Source: Telopea speciosissima (Eukaryota; Streptophyta; Magnoliopsida; Proteales; Proteaceae). Taken from it: 64,000 nucleotides of DNA. The notes under the pieces are model-generated. The model made no database searches. It was given only the letters and a program-made list of their open reading frames with translations, and was not told the origin of the DNA. The translations under genes and the position numbers were made by a program. This document shows positions 34,591 to 47,100 of the stretch, one piece after another; the stretch's first letter is position 1, and each line of letters starts with the position of its first letter. The stretch covers positions 6,324,001 to 6,388,000 of the forward strand of contig NC_057924.1 in assembly GCF_018873765.1 (NCBI RefSeq), in the 5' to 3' direction.

Positions 34591-34689
34591 ATAATAAAAA
34601 TACATTCGGGATCATATCACTCCTCCTTATTGAGGCATCATAACTTGATATAACTTAACCAAAATATTTTAAAAACCTTAAAACACCTA

Positions 34690-34870
34690 ATCAGTCCTTA
34701 CTGATTCCGATCTGATTCGGATCAGAATCGACTTGAATAAGTCTGAAAAAACCCGATTCGAGGAATATTTCAATGATCCTTGTGTTTTTATCCAAAAATA
34801 TCGGTCGTATCAAATTGTCAAAAATCGGAATCGGTAACCGCCGATTCTGATCCGATTCCCTATTTCTTGA
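34690..34870. repeat. Degenerate GATTC/GAATC-rich repeat
   Basis: Words such as GATTCCGATCTGATTCGGAT and GAATCGGTAACCGCCGATTC, ending in TTTCTTGAAACTCTG just before LPXK. Related to 8025-8190 and 40450-40600. Confidence 0.55.
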
Positions 34871-34959
34871 AACTCTGTCCGGCTGTCCCAAATCCCCACT
34901 CATTGAGTCTCTCCGTCTCCCTCGCTCATCGATCGATCTCTCTTCGTCTCTTTGACGAC

Positions 34960-36904
34960 ATGGAAAATATGAAACGAATGGTGAACCAAATAGCGTACAC
35001 CCGCCGCCGAGATTTCTCCAACCTGCCCCCATTGCAACGCTCTCTCACCCCTTTCCTCTCCTTCGCCTCCTCTCTCTACCGTTTCATTCTTTCCGTCCGC
35101 CACCAACTCTACCACTTGGGTTTCTTCCAAAAGCACAGGTATCTCTCTCTTTCCTATTTCTCTCTCCATTTCCCATTCGAAACCCACCATAAATTTCGAT
35201 TTTTCCAACTCAAGATCCCATCTCCTCTACAGGTTGCAGGTTCCGGTCGTCAGCGTGGGTAATTTGACCTGGGGTGGAAATGGGAAAACGCCCATGGTTG
35301 AATTCATCGCTCTCTGCTTCACTGAAGCCGGATTTTCTCCTCTCATCCTTACCAGGGTATACTCTTCTTCCTCAAAACCTCTAACCTTTCTCCTATAAGG
35401 TAATTGAATTTGTCTCCATTTTAATGGTTACTAATCACTTCTACGGTGTCTAGAGACTCTACCATAGGTTTTTTCTGTTAATGTGAATGTTGGATCACTT
35501 GGGTCTGCTCCTAACATCTATTTATCTACAGGGTTATGCTGGTGGTGATGAAGCTAAAATGCTTCAAAGGCATCTCCTTCGGACCCCAGCAAAGATTGGT
35601 GTTGGTGCTAACAGGGCTGTCACCGCTGCTTGGTTTTTCAAACGTTACGGTTACACCAATCCCCGTAGTAGTGGCCATGGAGTAGATATAAGCTTCAACT
35701 CTGATAAAATCGGAGCTGTAATTCTCGATGATGGAATGCAGGTAATGGCATCTTGTTCTTTTCGGTTCCTGAATTCTGTCACATAATAATGGTGTTGTAA
35801 TCGGGAAGAGTTGACGTTCTTTATTTGTTCTTATTTGCATGATAGCATTGGAGCCTAGAGCGAGACCTGGAAATTCTGATGGTAAACGGGATGATGCCAT
35901 GGGGAAATGGTCATCTAATTCCACTGGGACCTCTGAGGGAACCCTTGACAGCAATTAGGAGAGCAGATGTTGTGGTTGTCCATCATGCTGACATGGTAAT
36001 GTTCGTTTGTTTTACTTCACTGATTTCATGAATTAGCCTGTCATGAAAGCAGATGTTGCTTGTGCTTGGTGCAGGTATCTGATAGAGATCTCAAAGATCT
36101 CGTGTTAATGATGCAAGAAGTCAAGGAAAATCTTCCTATATACTTCACCAGATTGGCTCCTACACACTTCTTTAAAGTGAAAAACTGCTATTCCAAACTC
36201 CCGTTAAAGGTGGTGTGTGGTATGGTAGTATTATGTGTTTCTGCCATTGGTTTTGCTAATGCTTTCATACAAGTGATTGCAAAGGTAGTTCTCTTCTCTC
36301 ACATTTTATGTCTGCTGTTGGTAACCCAAAACATTTACTATTTTAGTCTTTGGTAGAACTTAGAAGCAGAAAGCAGGATCATATCTGTGCTCCATATGTT
36401 CTTGTCAATAAACTTTTAATTAATGATCGAATGAGATGCAGTGGAAATACTAACTAGAGTATCCATTTCCCCCTAAATTAATCTGACTCTGGTTAATTGT
36501 CTGGAGCCCTAGTACGTTTCAGGCTAGAAAGGGTAACATTGGAGAAGCTAGACAAATTGGTTACTGAAATGAACATAATGTTTAGATCCCAGTTTCTACG
36601 TGATCCTTCTCCACATTGTTTGGATGTAATTAAGAAAGGTCTGTTGGGTACTTCTGAGTGTTCTGCAGCAAAATCTGCATGAACTAATAGAAAGAGGGGG
36701 GGAGGGGGGAGGGAGGGGAAGGAAACACAAGGAGATGTGGTGGATTTAGGTCAATTGCTTGCAGAGTTAGTGTCAACATAATAATCATCACCAGAGTCAT
36801 TTCATAATGGTTTGCTTACTCTTGGGAGTCGGAAATATGAATTCAAGTGAAGAACGAGAGATCGCTGTATTATTTATATGCATTGAACCAGATAATGTCT
36901 CCCA

Positions 36905-36937
<33 letters not shown>

Positions 36938-37901
36938 ATTTCTGCTTCCTTAGATATTCTTCCTTGTTTCTACTTTCTTTGGTATGTTCTTTCTTCTTCA
37001 TTTTGTTTCTCCCCCTCCCTCCTCCTCTCTTTCTTTCTCTATGCCTTTGTTCTTTGTAAATTTTGTGGTGTTAAATGCAAAACCAGAAAGATAATAGAGA
37101 ATTCTGATGGAAGAATTACTTGCTGCAGATAGGACCTATATATGTTGATCAACTAGACTTCAGTGACCATCATTTATTTCAAGCCAAGGTGAGAAACTTC
37201 ATCTTTTGACTTTGGTATATGATTATGTCTAACTTTAGGTCTGGAAACAAGTATCATATTGTGGAGAGAACATGCACTGTGTCTGTAAGTTCATTTACAT
37301 ATTACTGGACAAGATTTTCATCTTATCACAAAAGATGGAAAAATAAAAGAATGAATCTAGATCCTTTGTATTTATTGTCTAAATTGCATAGTTTGTTAAG
37401 AGCATGTGACAGATTCCACATTGAGGGAAAGCAACTGTTACTACTTTAATCATGAATCAGTTATTGATCCAATATATCAAGCTTGGTAATTCATTAGTCT
37501 TCTTTCTGTCTAGGATACTGTGATGATCAGAGATAGACTTAGAAAACTTCAGGATGAATTTGGTACCAAGCCAATTGTTGTGGTGACAGAGAAGGTGAGT
37601 AGATCCTCAACCATATATGATGTTACACATGCTGAAACTGAGCAATATCCAACGTGGTTTTGTGTTTGTGTGTTCAGAAAGTAGAGGTTTTGTACTCTGT
37701 CCTCTTGTTTTTTTTTTATTTGACATATGGTCTTCTTTATATAAGCAGGATTATGATCGGGATCCAAAGTTTCTAAAAGAGCTGGCTCCTTTTGAAGTTC
37801 TGGTACTCTGTTCCCAATTACATATCATGCCTTCAGTGGTACACACACAGAAAAATTTCAAGAAATTGTTGAAACAGATTTTGAAGATTAACTCTGAGTG
37901 A
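34960..37901 (+). CDS. LPXK: Tetraacyldisaccharide 4'-kinase (plant LPXK), 8 exons
   Basis: Exons: 34960-35138, 35233-35356, 35532-35741, 35846-35995, 36075-36284, 37129-37188, 37514-37594, 37749-37901. Together they give 1167 nt (388 aa) with GT-AG introns. The enzyme phosphorylates the 4' position of the tetraacyl disaccharide in the lipid A-type pathway, which plants keep in mitochondria. The P-loop WGGNGKTP is at residues 73-80, preceded by PVVSVGNLT. The family's DDG-Q motif (DDGMQH) spans the exon 3/4 junction at about 167-172. LDFSDHH is encoded by exon 6, and VVVTEKD lies at the exon 7/8 junction. I start at 34960 because MENMKRMVNQIAYTR aligns with the usual plant N-terminus; the frame is open further upstream to 34780 without likeness. 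No damage was seen. The 844-nt intron 5 is the longest. Confidence 0.93.
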
Positions 37902-40900
37902 GGTAAACATACCATTAGTTGTATGGGCTTGTACCATTCAAGAATAGGTTGATTCTTTATTCTTGCTGACCGCTCGATTTCGAGATGTTCCAGTGAAGAA
38001 AGAGCTTGCGAGAAAGCTGATCAGTGGAAATGGTAAAAAGTCTCAATTCCGAGGAACAAGGATCTATTTCCATGAGTCGGGCGGCCACGCAGAGGAATCT
38101 CACTATTTGGAAGGAAAAGGAGGGCTTCGATTCAATCCAAAGTAAACAATTTGCAGGCAATACTTGGACTTCTCATCTAATCTTCATTGTGTTTACCAAG
38201 TCCAGTATTTTGGGGGCTATGCATAGAAACTTTGAAGCTGTCTCAGGGTTAAAATAAATACCCCTGGGGTTGTTCAAGTAAAACTAGTAGTGGAGGAATG
38301 AGCTGCTAAATTGGGTTGCATGAAACCTGTTCCTTTTGACTACTTGAAGAGTTCCTAGGAGCAAAGCAAGAGCCACATCCATTTGTACCAACTCGAGGAA
38401 CTGAGAGTTGGCTCGTGGATGCCAAAGAAGATGTCTCTTTATTAGACGATGAGTCGCTTGTTATGAGAAGTACTCTCTGATAGGTGTCAACTTATCTCAT
38501 GTCAATTGTGCTGCCTCCTCCACCAGTTTGCAAAGAAATGAAAATGATTATCTGGAAGTTCTTGTGCGATGGATGGGAATTGAAGAGTAAGAAATTAAAT
38601 TCAACCCAAGTGTGATGGAGGAAGGTTTTCAAACTAGGTTGACGAAGTCCATGAAAGGGAACAATAAGGCTGTACATGCTAAAAAGTTATGGCGCTTCAG
38701 CAAGGACTTAGTTATGCCTGGGAAGTGATTCAGCAGACTGGGTTAGTAAAGTGGGATATAAAACAAACAAGGAACTCAGGTGGGTAGGGGAGTGGAAGAA
38801 CATAATGATGTTTCTTGTTAAATTTTGTTTCCCTAACATTCTTCAAAGTTGCGATGGGTCATGTGTCCACTTTTGGGAGGCTGAATAGCATGGGAGGAAG
38901 TTATGTGAGTCGGTGCATCTGTACCGATTAGTACATCATAAAAATGTTTGGTAAATTAATATTATAACAAAGGGAAAAGCGTCTCCGAGAAAGCTGGGTA
39001 GGCTATGCCAGTGCATTCTATCTCTCCGCTCCAGCCCCCTATTGAGGAACCGTGTTCCATGCTTCCCATTGGCTCTCCCTCTCCCTGTCTGCTCAGAAAA
39101 CCCTCTCCCTATAACAAAATGAATGAGGCTAGCGTGGAGCTCGACTTCTACAACAATCTACATGAGAGAGATCATGGATTGTGCTAATCCGAAGAGAAAC
39201 TTCACAATTGGTTTCTTGATGTCACTTCACAGCCAGTCATGAATTTAGACATAGGGTGCTGAAGGATTGTTTATGGAGAAATCCTATAAGTGGGAGTTTA
39301 TACTTGGATCCGTTCCTCCTCTGGCAGATTATTTAACTCTGGAGCAGTGGAGCAGTGGAGCAGTTCAACCAAGAGGCTTCAAGTTACTCTGCTGGTGCTA
39401 TCCTTTTTGAAAGAATTCCTCACTGTTTCTTGTTGTATGAAGTGGTCAGCATTTCATGGAACTAGTGAACTTTCTCTGGTACTGTTTCAGAACAGATTGT
39501 AGCACCTGAGGTCCTGAATTGTAGGTGATTTAACATAATTTTTGAGTAACTCCAAAGGTACAATCATGTGTCGGCACAAGTGTTCCCATTGACAGTAACA
39601 TGTGGATTTTTTTTCAATCGAGAACCCGAGGACTGTGGAAAGGGAGGAGGGGACCCTTTTCTGATGATAAAGGCTACTGGCATCTCTGGAATATGTGCAG
39701 ACAGGTGTATATTTATGACAGTTTTCTGAGGAAGTGATTGGTGGTCCATGCAAGAGACCTAGCTTACAGTGAAATTTTTATGTCCAAAGCTTATGCCTTG
39801 TATTGCAGATGCAGGTGTCCATAGAAAATCAATACTGTGAGAGACATGCTCAAAAACAGTATATGCTTTAAGACTTGCATCTTCCTACTATTGGGAGGAC
39901 TTTCATCTTCCCGGTCTCCCTTTGATGAAAATGCAGAAGAGAAGGGTTGTACCACACTACTGTACTTCCATTTCTTGGCTGCGAGTAGGAGATGTATTTG
40001 GGCTTAGGATTGATTTCATGTAAAGATGCTAACCATCTAAACTCATTACAAATTCTCATGGGTGGTCAGAAAAAAGATTTGAATGTAAGGAATACAAATG
40101 GCACCTTTCATATCCTTCAACCATTCCTCTTTGTTTTGAATAAAGTTTCTTCTAATCTTAAGAAGATTGCGTCATGGATCCCAATTCTTATTCTCTGATG
40201 TCTGGTTAAAGCTTGGAGAACTCCCCACCAACCCATCTCCTAACATAATCTGCAAACACTATACTTTGACTGTGGAAGGTAAAAAATTGTTATAGAATCA
40301 TTCTTTGGTCTCAGTGATGTAGAACCTCAGACAGCATATTTGTTTTGGGAAAACAAGGGAAATCACTGGTTGCTCTAATTTGAGTAGACAGTATTTTGAA
40401 TTTTCAGGAGATGGTTAAGTGACCTAAGGTTTTACCCAAGGATTTTAAACTCGGGATTAGGGTCGTAACGTTCCCTGCCGATTCTGGAATTGATTCCAAA
40501 AACACTAGAATCGGCCCCTCCGGAATGGCTGGAATCAGGACCAGTCATGCCCTATTCCAATCCGCTGATCCAATTCCAATTTTTGAAACAGTGGTTTTAT
40601 CTCTCTTCCTCTGTACTCTATAACGAGCATTTTGCCATCAAAGTAGGTCAAAGGTCAATTGCATACGGTTGAGGGTTGAATGATATGGAGGATATGGAGG
40701 ATACCAACTTGCCTCCTCTGTAGATGCTCTGCAACAATGATGCTAAAAAGTCATAGTAAACTTGGGCCAAAGCACAAAGTATTTGTGCATGGTATCGGTC
40801 ACCACCGATATGATATTGATACGGATCAGACCGTATCAGTTCTTATCCTATACTAAAACCTAAAACTGTGCCGAAGCACTTAAGTTAACCAAAGTAGGTA

Positions 40901-41127
40901 AGTGGGTGCTATTTGCTTATGGAGAGTTGGAGTGGTTGGATAATGACATGCATGGACGGGTAATTGTCAATACGGATGTATGATGACAGCTGTGATCTGG
41001 ATTCTAATGATCTAATTTCACAGTTGAAGAACAACCTCTACATTAGATGAGGAAAGAACAGAGAAAGCCTGTGAGGGGTGTGTACACCGCTGTTGTTTAC
41101 TCAATTTTTTTCTTATTTTAAAAAATT
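37902..41127. other. LPXK downstream region, no gene recognised
   Basis: The first few hundred bases probably include the LPXK 3' UTR. The region 37950-39800 has low poly-A/T content and several short open frames on both strands, but I recognise no protein. The stretch at 38900-39190 ends in CTCTCCCTGTCTGCTC-type text that may be transposon-derived. A GATTC-rich repeat is at 40450-40600. Confidence 0.4.
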
Positions 41128-42004
41128 AGGAGAAAGAATGATGTCCGACTACGTAGCGTATGCTAGTGCCTTCTATGTCTATATTTTTCCTTCCACAACA
41201 GGGGCAAATCTATCATTTCATATGAGGGAGGAGTGATGCGGGTGAAAATTGAAGGGATGACACATGCCATTAGCTGTGTCTCTCAGCTCAAGAAAAAGAA
41301 GACACAAGAGGTGAACCGGAGCTGGTTCCGGTGTAATCCTCCGATGCTTAAGTCAGTTTCCAAGGTTCGAGAAGAAACATAGAACCAAATCAGGGTTCTT
41401 CGACCGTAGTCGAATCACGTCAAAAACTGGTTCTAAAAGGGAGGAATGAGTTCAATCTCTTTAACCCAGAGTCTTTAGCTGACCTTTATAAGCGATCGGG
41501 AGGATGTTGTCTTGATGTGATATGATGGGACTTTGAATCCTAGTGCGACCCAAGATTGGTCGGCTTACGTATGCATGCCTTAAATGTGAAGTTCCTTGTC
41601 AGGAGATAAATGACCCTTTCGGTGGGTATTGGATTTCCCTAAGCACACCTTCATTAAATGTCGTCGATTTGCAGTATGTCTTGATACGTTGAGAAGGTGC
41701 GTGTTGGGGATGTGCAAGATGGAAGTCCGTTCCCCGTTCCCCAATGTTGAATGATTGATGGTTGCACTATTTTGATGTGCATGTTAAAAATAGGCTTTAT
41801 ATCCTATGGATTAGTGGGCTAACCACTCCTGGCTCCAAAGACTTCCAAGGATCAATATCGAACCCTGCTTCTTATGAACCGACTCCAAAACTTGCCATAC
41901 GTCATCCATCTGTGGAACAATCTTTTAATGACACATGAAGAAGAGAGATAAGACACAGGGAGGCACTAACATATGCTACACAACCTGACATCAATCTTTC
42001 TCCC
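41128..42004. mobile_element. TIR element of unknown superfamily, 0.88 kb
   Basis: The left end is AGGAGAAAGAATGATGTC and the right, complemented, is GGGAGAAAGATTGATGTC. Likeness continues for about 60 bp, including GTAGC.TATG.TAGTGCCT and TGTCT.TAT. The interior (AACCGGAGCTGGTTCCGGTG, GATGCTTAAGTCAG) is not coding. No clear target duplication was found. A small relative lies at 62095-62270. Confidence 0.65.
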
Positions 42005-42569
42005 ATATCAGTTAAGATTTGTTGTGAATGGACATTCAGATTTGATCATGTTTGATTCAGGTATTTAGAAATGATATGCTTATATTGAGTTTGATTAGAT
42101 TACATTACACTACAACTGTGTTGATATGCATTCTCAGAATGTTTTTCTGAGTCTAGAACATATTTTAAATTTAGGTTTTTGTTTTTAATTCTTACTTCAG
42201 AATGCCTTAGAGACCTAAAATCTATTTAAAAAATGCATATCAAATAACTATGCTACAACCTGACTAAAGGATTTGAAATTACAGATCATGGTAAGTGGGA
42301 CCTCCTTGAATACCTTCATAATCTTCTGAGTGATGATGCCATTCAGCCCATAAGTCCCAATTCTATGTTGTCACTTATCTTGAATTGGTCTAAAAGCCTA
42401 TATATAAAAGGAAATGCTAGCTAGACTACTCACTATGTAAGAAGAGACTGGCATCTTGTCACCAAGACAAAGACTTAAAAATCAAAGTTTCTAAAATCAA
42501 AACCAGGGAAATATTGTGGACATATCTTTAGATCTTATTTAATTTATTTTTTTTCATTATTTAAAAATA

Positions 42570-42760
42570 AAAAAAAATCAGGTGTTGAATCGATATTGGC
42601 AATTTTGATCTCAATTGGATTGGAATCAATGAAAGTGATCGTAAAAATCCTAAAATCAACTGTTAAATCTGAAAACCCAGTGATCCAGTGACCAAAATCC
42701 TAAAATCATCAATGCTGAATTGATCGAATTATATATTTTGAAACATGCTTAAAATACTTA
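42570..42760. repeat. Degenerate GATTC/AAATC-rich repeat
   Basis: Repeated CCTAAAATCA and GAATCGAT words, ending in TATATTTTGAAACATG. Same general kind as 21720-21900. Confidence 0.4.
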
Positions 42761-42879
42761 TTTTTGGGTACGATGATAATCCCCCCTCCCCCGAATCCCA
42801 CCTGATATCACCCTACCTAATGATATGGAAATCAATCTTGGACTTGGTTCCTTACTATCAACAACTGGAAAGTTAGCCA

Positions 42880-43455
42880 TCAAACGAGGATTTCTAATCA
42901 GGGATTTCAGCCCTTACGTTTTAATTCCATTCTATTGGGTGAAGCATTGGCGATGCGTAGCGACATGCTAGAAGCAATTTTTGACTGTCTTGATCGTTTT
43001 ATTATAGAAACAGATTGAAAGAAACTCTGCCCTTTTATCATGTGGGTAAACACAGCTATCTTGTTATCTGTTCTTGCGTACTTATGGAATGTAGTTTCCA
43101 GTTTATTTATGGAGAGATCAACAATGTAGTAGTTGATTTTGAATCGTCAGCCCCTTCAAATCGCTGCCTCTTCCAATTCCTCACATGGGAATGGAAATGA
43201 TCGTCGTATTCCCTATCCGAAAACACTGTCCAAGGTGTGGTCCAATTCCCTCTATTATAGAAATTGGAGGTGCCCGCAAACTGGAGTTGATAATTATTTG
43301 TTGATTCCCTAGCTTAGAAGGAACCGTCTCTCTCTCCATTTCAAGCAGGACATATTGGTCAAATTCTACTCCGTGAATCAAGGAACTGTATAATCCATAT
43401 CTACCAGTTCTGTTCATTTTAATGAATAGACTTTCTTTTTATATGGCAAAAAAAA
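42880..43455 (+). mobile_element. L1 LINE RNase H remnant
   Basis: Reads GFLIRD, then after a frameshift LILLGEALAMRSDMLEAIFD and FIIETD, the RNase H domain with its catalytic Glu and Asp regions. It ends in an A-rich tail (GGCAAAAAAAAATAATA) near 43445-43461. Closest in the window to the copy at 4268-4890. Confidence 0.75.
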
Positions 43456-44166
43456 ATAATACTCAAAATAAAATTTAACGTGTGGTTAATTCAAAAACAG
43501 AGCATTACAAGCTGCAATTCTGCAAATTCGTTTGCCACAAAGGTCAAATCGGTCTGAACATCTTTGTCAAGTTTCTTGAAAACACTATTGTTTCGTCACT
43601 TTTTTCTTTTTTCTTTTTTTCGGAACAAGAAGTCAACTAAATGATTAACAGTTATGTAATTACGCAATAGGTAGATTACCTAAAACTCTCAAACTTAATC
43701 ATTACATGATTTCCAGCCCTGTTTTGGGAAAACCTGTGGGTAACTGATGGAGAAAGAGAAGCACGAGATTGGAGATGCTTCAAATCAAATGGGTAAAATT
43801 CGTAAGTTGATTCTTCCCCTTCAAAAGTTGCCTTGACCCATCATCCGTCCATGTTCATCGAATGTCGAAGTTAAAAACTTACGATTAATGAAACAATGTA
43901 AGTTTCTGGTTGGGAAAACGTGTCTCCAAAGATCCGTTCACCTACTTCTCTTTCCTGGCCTTCGCTTGTCAGTCTCTGTACACCAGTTCAACCCCATTCC
44001 TTACTTGAAATACCCACTCCACCAGCGTTGGTGGGTTCCACTGCTATTTATTCTTTGCTCTCTAAAAAATTCCGTACTGGGTTTGCATTAATGCATTCTG
44101 TTCTTCGGAATGAGAAGCATTATTAAGCCTATCCAGTGAGTTTTGTGACCGAACAGCTTGTCTGTA

Positions 44167-47100
44167 ATGGCTTCCAAGGCTGTTGCTGTTTGGGGATCTT
44201 ATGTTTGTCAATTGGGTAGGGGAGATTCGGACTCTCGGCGTTCTGGGTTTGTTTTGAAATGGAACAGAGATATTGAGAGGAGCTGTAAAGTTGGGCGTAT
44301 TTGTGTTTCCGGACATTTTACTGCTCTTCTGGCCACAAAGCCTGTTGAGGATGAGAATCCGACGTCACCCACGGTTGAATTGCAGCGGTTGGTTGAACTG
44401 TATGAGAATAACGAGTCCAAGATATTACACAAGGATTTGAATCCTCTTCCAAGTGGGTTATATTATTTCTGTTTCTTTAGTATTTTGGGTTTCTCCTTTG
44501 TAAATGTTGTACATTAGAATCTGTAAGAATTGCAGACTTTGGTGAATGTTGGTAATTTTGACTGCCATTTTGTTCTTCTTGGTGGTTCATTTGACTGTGA
44601 TGCTTGTTAGCAGATTAAGCTTCTTCTCAATCAGCAAATTCTCGAGTCAGTTACCTCCAAGTTCGAACCATTAGAAAATACTGTTAAATTTTATACATTT
44701 GTATATCCATATATTTCTAGAGCTAGTTTTACACGCTATGTGAATCTGTCTGGTATTAGAGATCTTGCTCCCTGGGTTCTTTTCTCTTTGTATGTTAGTA
44801 TACATACTTCTTTGTCAATCCTATATAAGACTTCTGTCCATGTGTTTTTTTCCCCTGTATGTAGTTTGGTGAGGTGGAACAGGGAAGTAGAGGTTGGAAT
44901 TTCAAACATTTTAATGGTCTACCATGTTTTTTGTATTTGACTGTCATCATAAAAGGATGGTATGGTTATTGTTACTATTATTGAATCAATGGCAAAAATT
45001 CTTGTAAAAGCCAGGTACATAAGTGATAAACTCATTCTACTTTAGTATATGATGTTTATGGGATTTGCTTTCCACCTGAGGCATTTCTAGTCTCTTAAAC
45101 CAAGACTTGTCTGAGAATAACACCTCATTATGAAATATAACATAGTTGTCATGCTGCCAAGATGAGGCCAAGGTGCCCAAGAAAAATTTCACACTACAGG
45201 TATATTTGCCATATTCCTTATTTTTTTTCTTTCATATCCCGTGCATGGCTTCCATATTACAGGTATATTTCCTTCATCATCTGATCATCGCTGCCTTTAA
45301 ACATAACACCACTGATCGTGAGGGCATACCATGACACCTTTTGGCAACTTGCATGTGTGTGTGTGTGTGTGTGTGTGTCTGTATGGAGGGTGGGTGGATG
45401 TAGACATAGTAATCAACATGGTTAATGGTGGGTTGTTAGAAGATGTAAACAAGTTTTGGCCCCCGCCTGTGTAACAAACTATATTAACAAGCTGGCATCT
45501 TCATGTTGGTAGAGTCTCATACACCATTTAGCCATATCTTCGAGGAAGCAGGAACTACTTGGCTATCCTTTACTGTCTCATCATTGCCATGACTTCTTTG
45601 ATGCACTTTCACTATATCTCATTCATTATTATGCTCCACCTTTACAATTCTGTGACAATATGCTTGCATGTTTGCCAAAGGGTCCCATTTTTTCTACTGA
45701 ACCTTTTTTGTTTATTTGCAATTACAAAGTTTTGATGATTTACATGAATAACAGGACCATTATCTGCAACTGATCTTTCCCCTTCGGAAAAAGATGGCTT
45801 CAAGGTGCGCGTAGCATATCAGGTATGTTGTTTGTTTAACAACCTATTGCACTAAAATGACTTTTTTGATTGTTACAATCGTTGTGTCATCTGATGCAGG
45901 GACTACCTGGTGCATATAGCGAGGCTGCTGTCCTCAAAGCATATCCCAAGTGTGAGGCGGTTCCCTGTGATCAGTTTGAAGCTGCATTCAAGGTTTGACA
46001 GATGCCACTGTACAGGATTTGCAATTGAATAAATACCTATCATTTCCAGCTTATAAAATTGATTCCTGTTTCACAGGCAGTTGAACTGTGGCTGGCTGAT
46101 AAAGCAGTTCTCCCCATTGAGAATTCCTTAGGTGGGAGCATCCATCGCAATTATGATTTACTTCTTCGCCATAGGCTGCATATTGTGGGTGAGGTGCAGT
46201 TAGCCGTTAACCACTGCCTTCTGGGACTACCCGGTGTGAGAAAGGAGGAGCTAAAACGTATTTTAAGCCATCCCCAAGTCAGTCATTCCCTTCCACCAAC
46301 ATTCTTCGATTTATTAAAAGAGGAAACCAGGTTCTTTGGGTAGAATACTGCTGAGCTCTATGCCAGGATCTGTTTTGGTTCATGCAGCAGGGGCTCATCT
46401 ATCCATGCTGTCCAAACTCTAAAGGTTACGCCAGTAATTGGATATGTCCTAACATTGGTTCCATCAGATGGTCCCTGTGTCTTGACAAGTTATTTTGGGG
46501 TTAAATGTTGTTGAAAATATGATATGGTTGGGGATAGGGTTCGCAGATTGTATCATATTTAGGCTACGGTCGATCCAGTTGGTCGCCAGAATTTGGATGA
46601 TCAGGTTACATGAATCCATGCTCCTAGTGTGTGGATCCCCACCTACGGCTGAGTCTATTGAACATACAAACACATCTTCTTCTGCTTCTTCGTGAACTTG
46701 AAGCTTTAGATCCTAAAGTTGTCTTATGCATCGAATTGTTTGCAGGCACTTGCTCACTGTGAGAATACACTCAGTAAGTTAGGTGTTGTCAGAGAAAGTG
46801 TGGATGATACTGCCGGTGCTGCTCAGGTTGTGAATATGGATGTCTATTTCTGTGATTGTTTTAGTTTAACTAAATTATAGTCTGAGGTTATTGTGCTTAT
46901 CACTCTCAGAACTTTTGGGCCAGTTTGTAGCTGCAAGTGGCCTGAGAGATATTGGAGCTGTTGCAAGTGCTCGAGCTGCAGAGATATATGGGCTTAACAT
47001 ACTTTCAGAAAAAATACAGGTATGGTTTTTGTTAGCTTTCTCCTAGCTCCATCATCTATTTTGTGGATTTGTCTTTAATTGTTGACAAGAAAAATGTGAT

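Noticed and set aside
34780..34959. Upstream in-frame extension of LPXK
   Set aside because: It reads through a degenerate GATTC-rich repeat and has no likeness to the protein; the family N-terminus fits the ATG at 34960.
46897..46923. Earlier acceptor (CTCTCAG) for ADT exon 6
   Set aside because: Using it gives an in-frame stop after six codons; the CAG at 46921-46923 keeps the frame.
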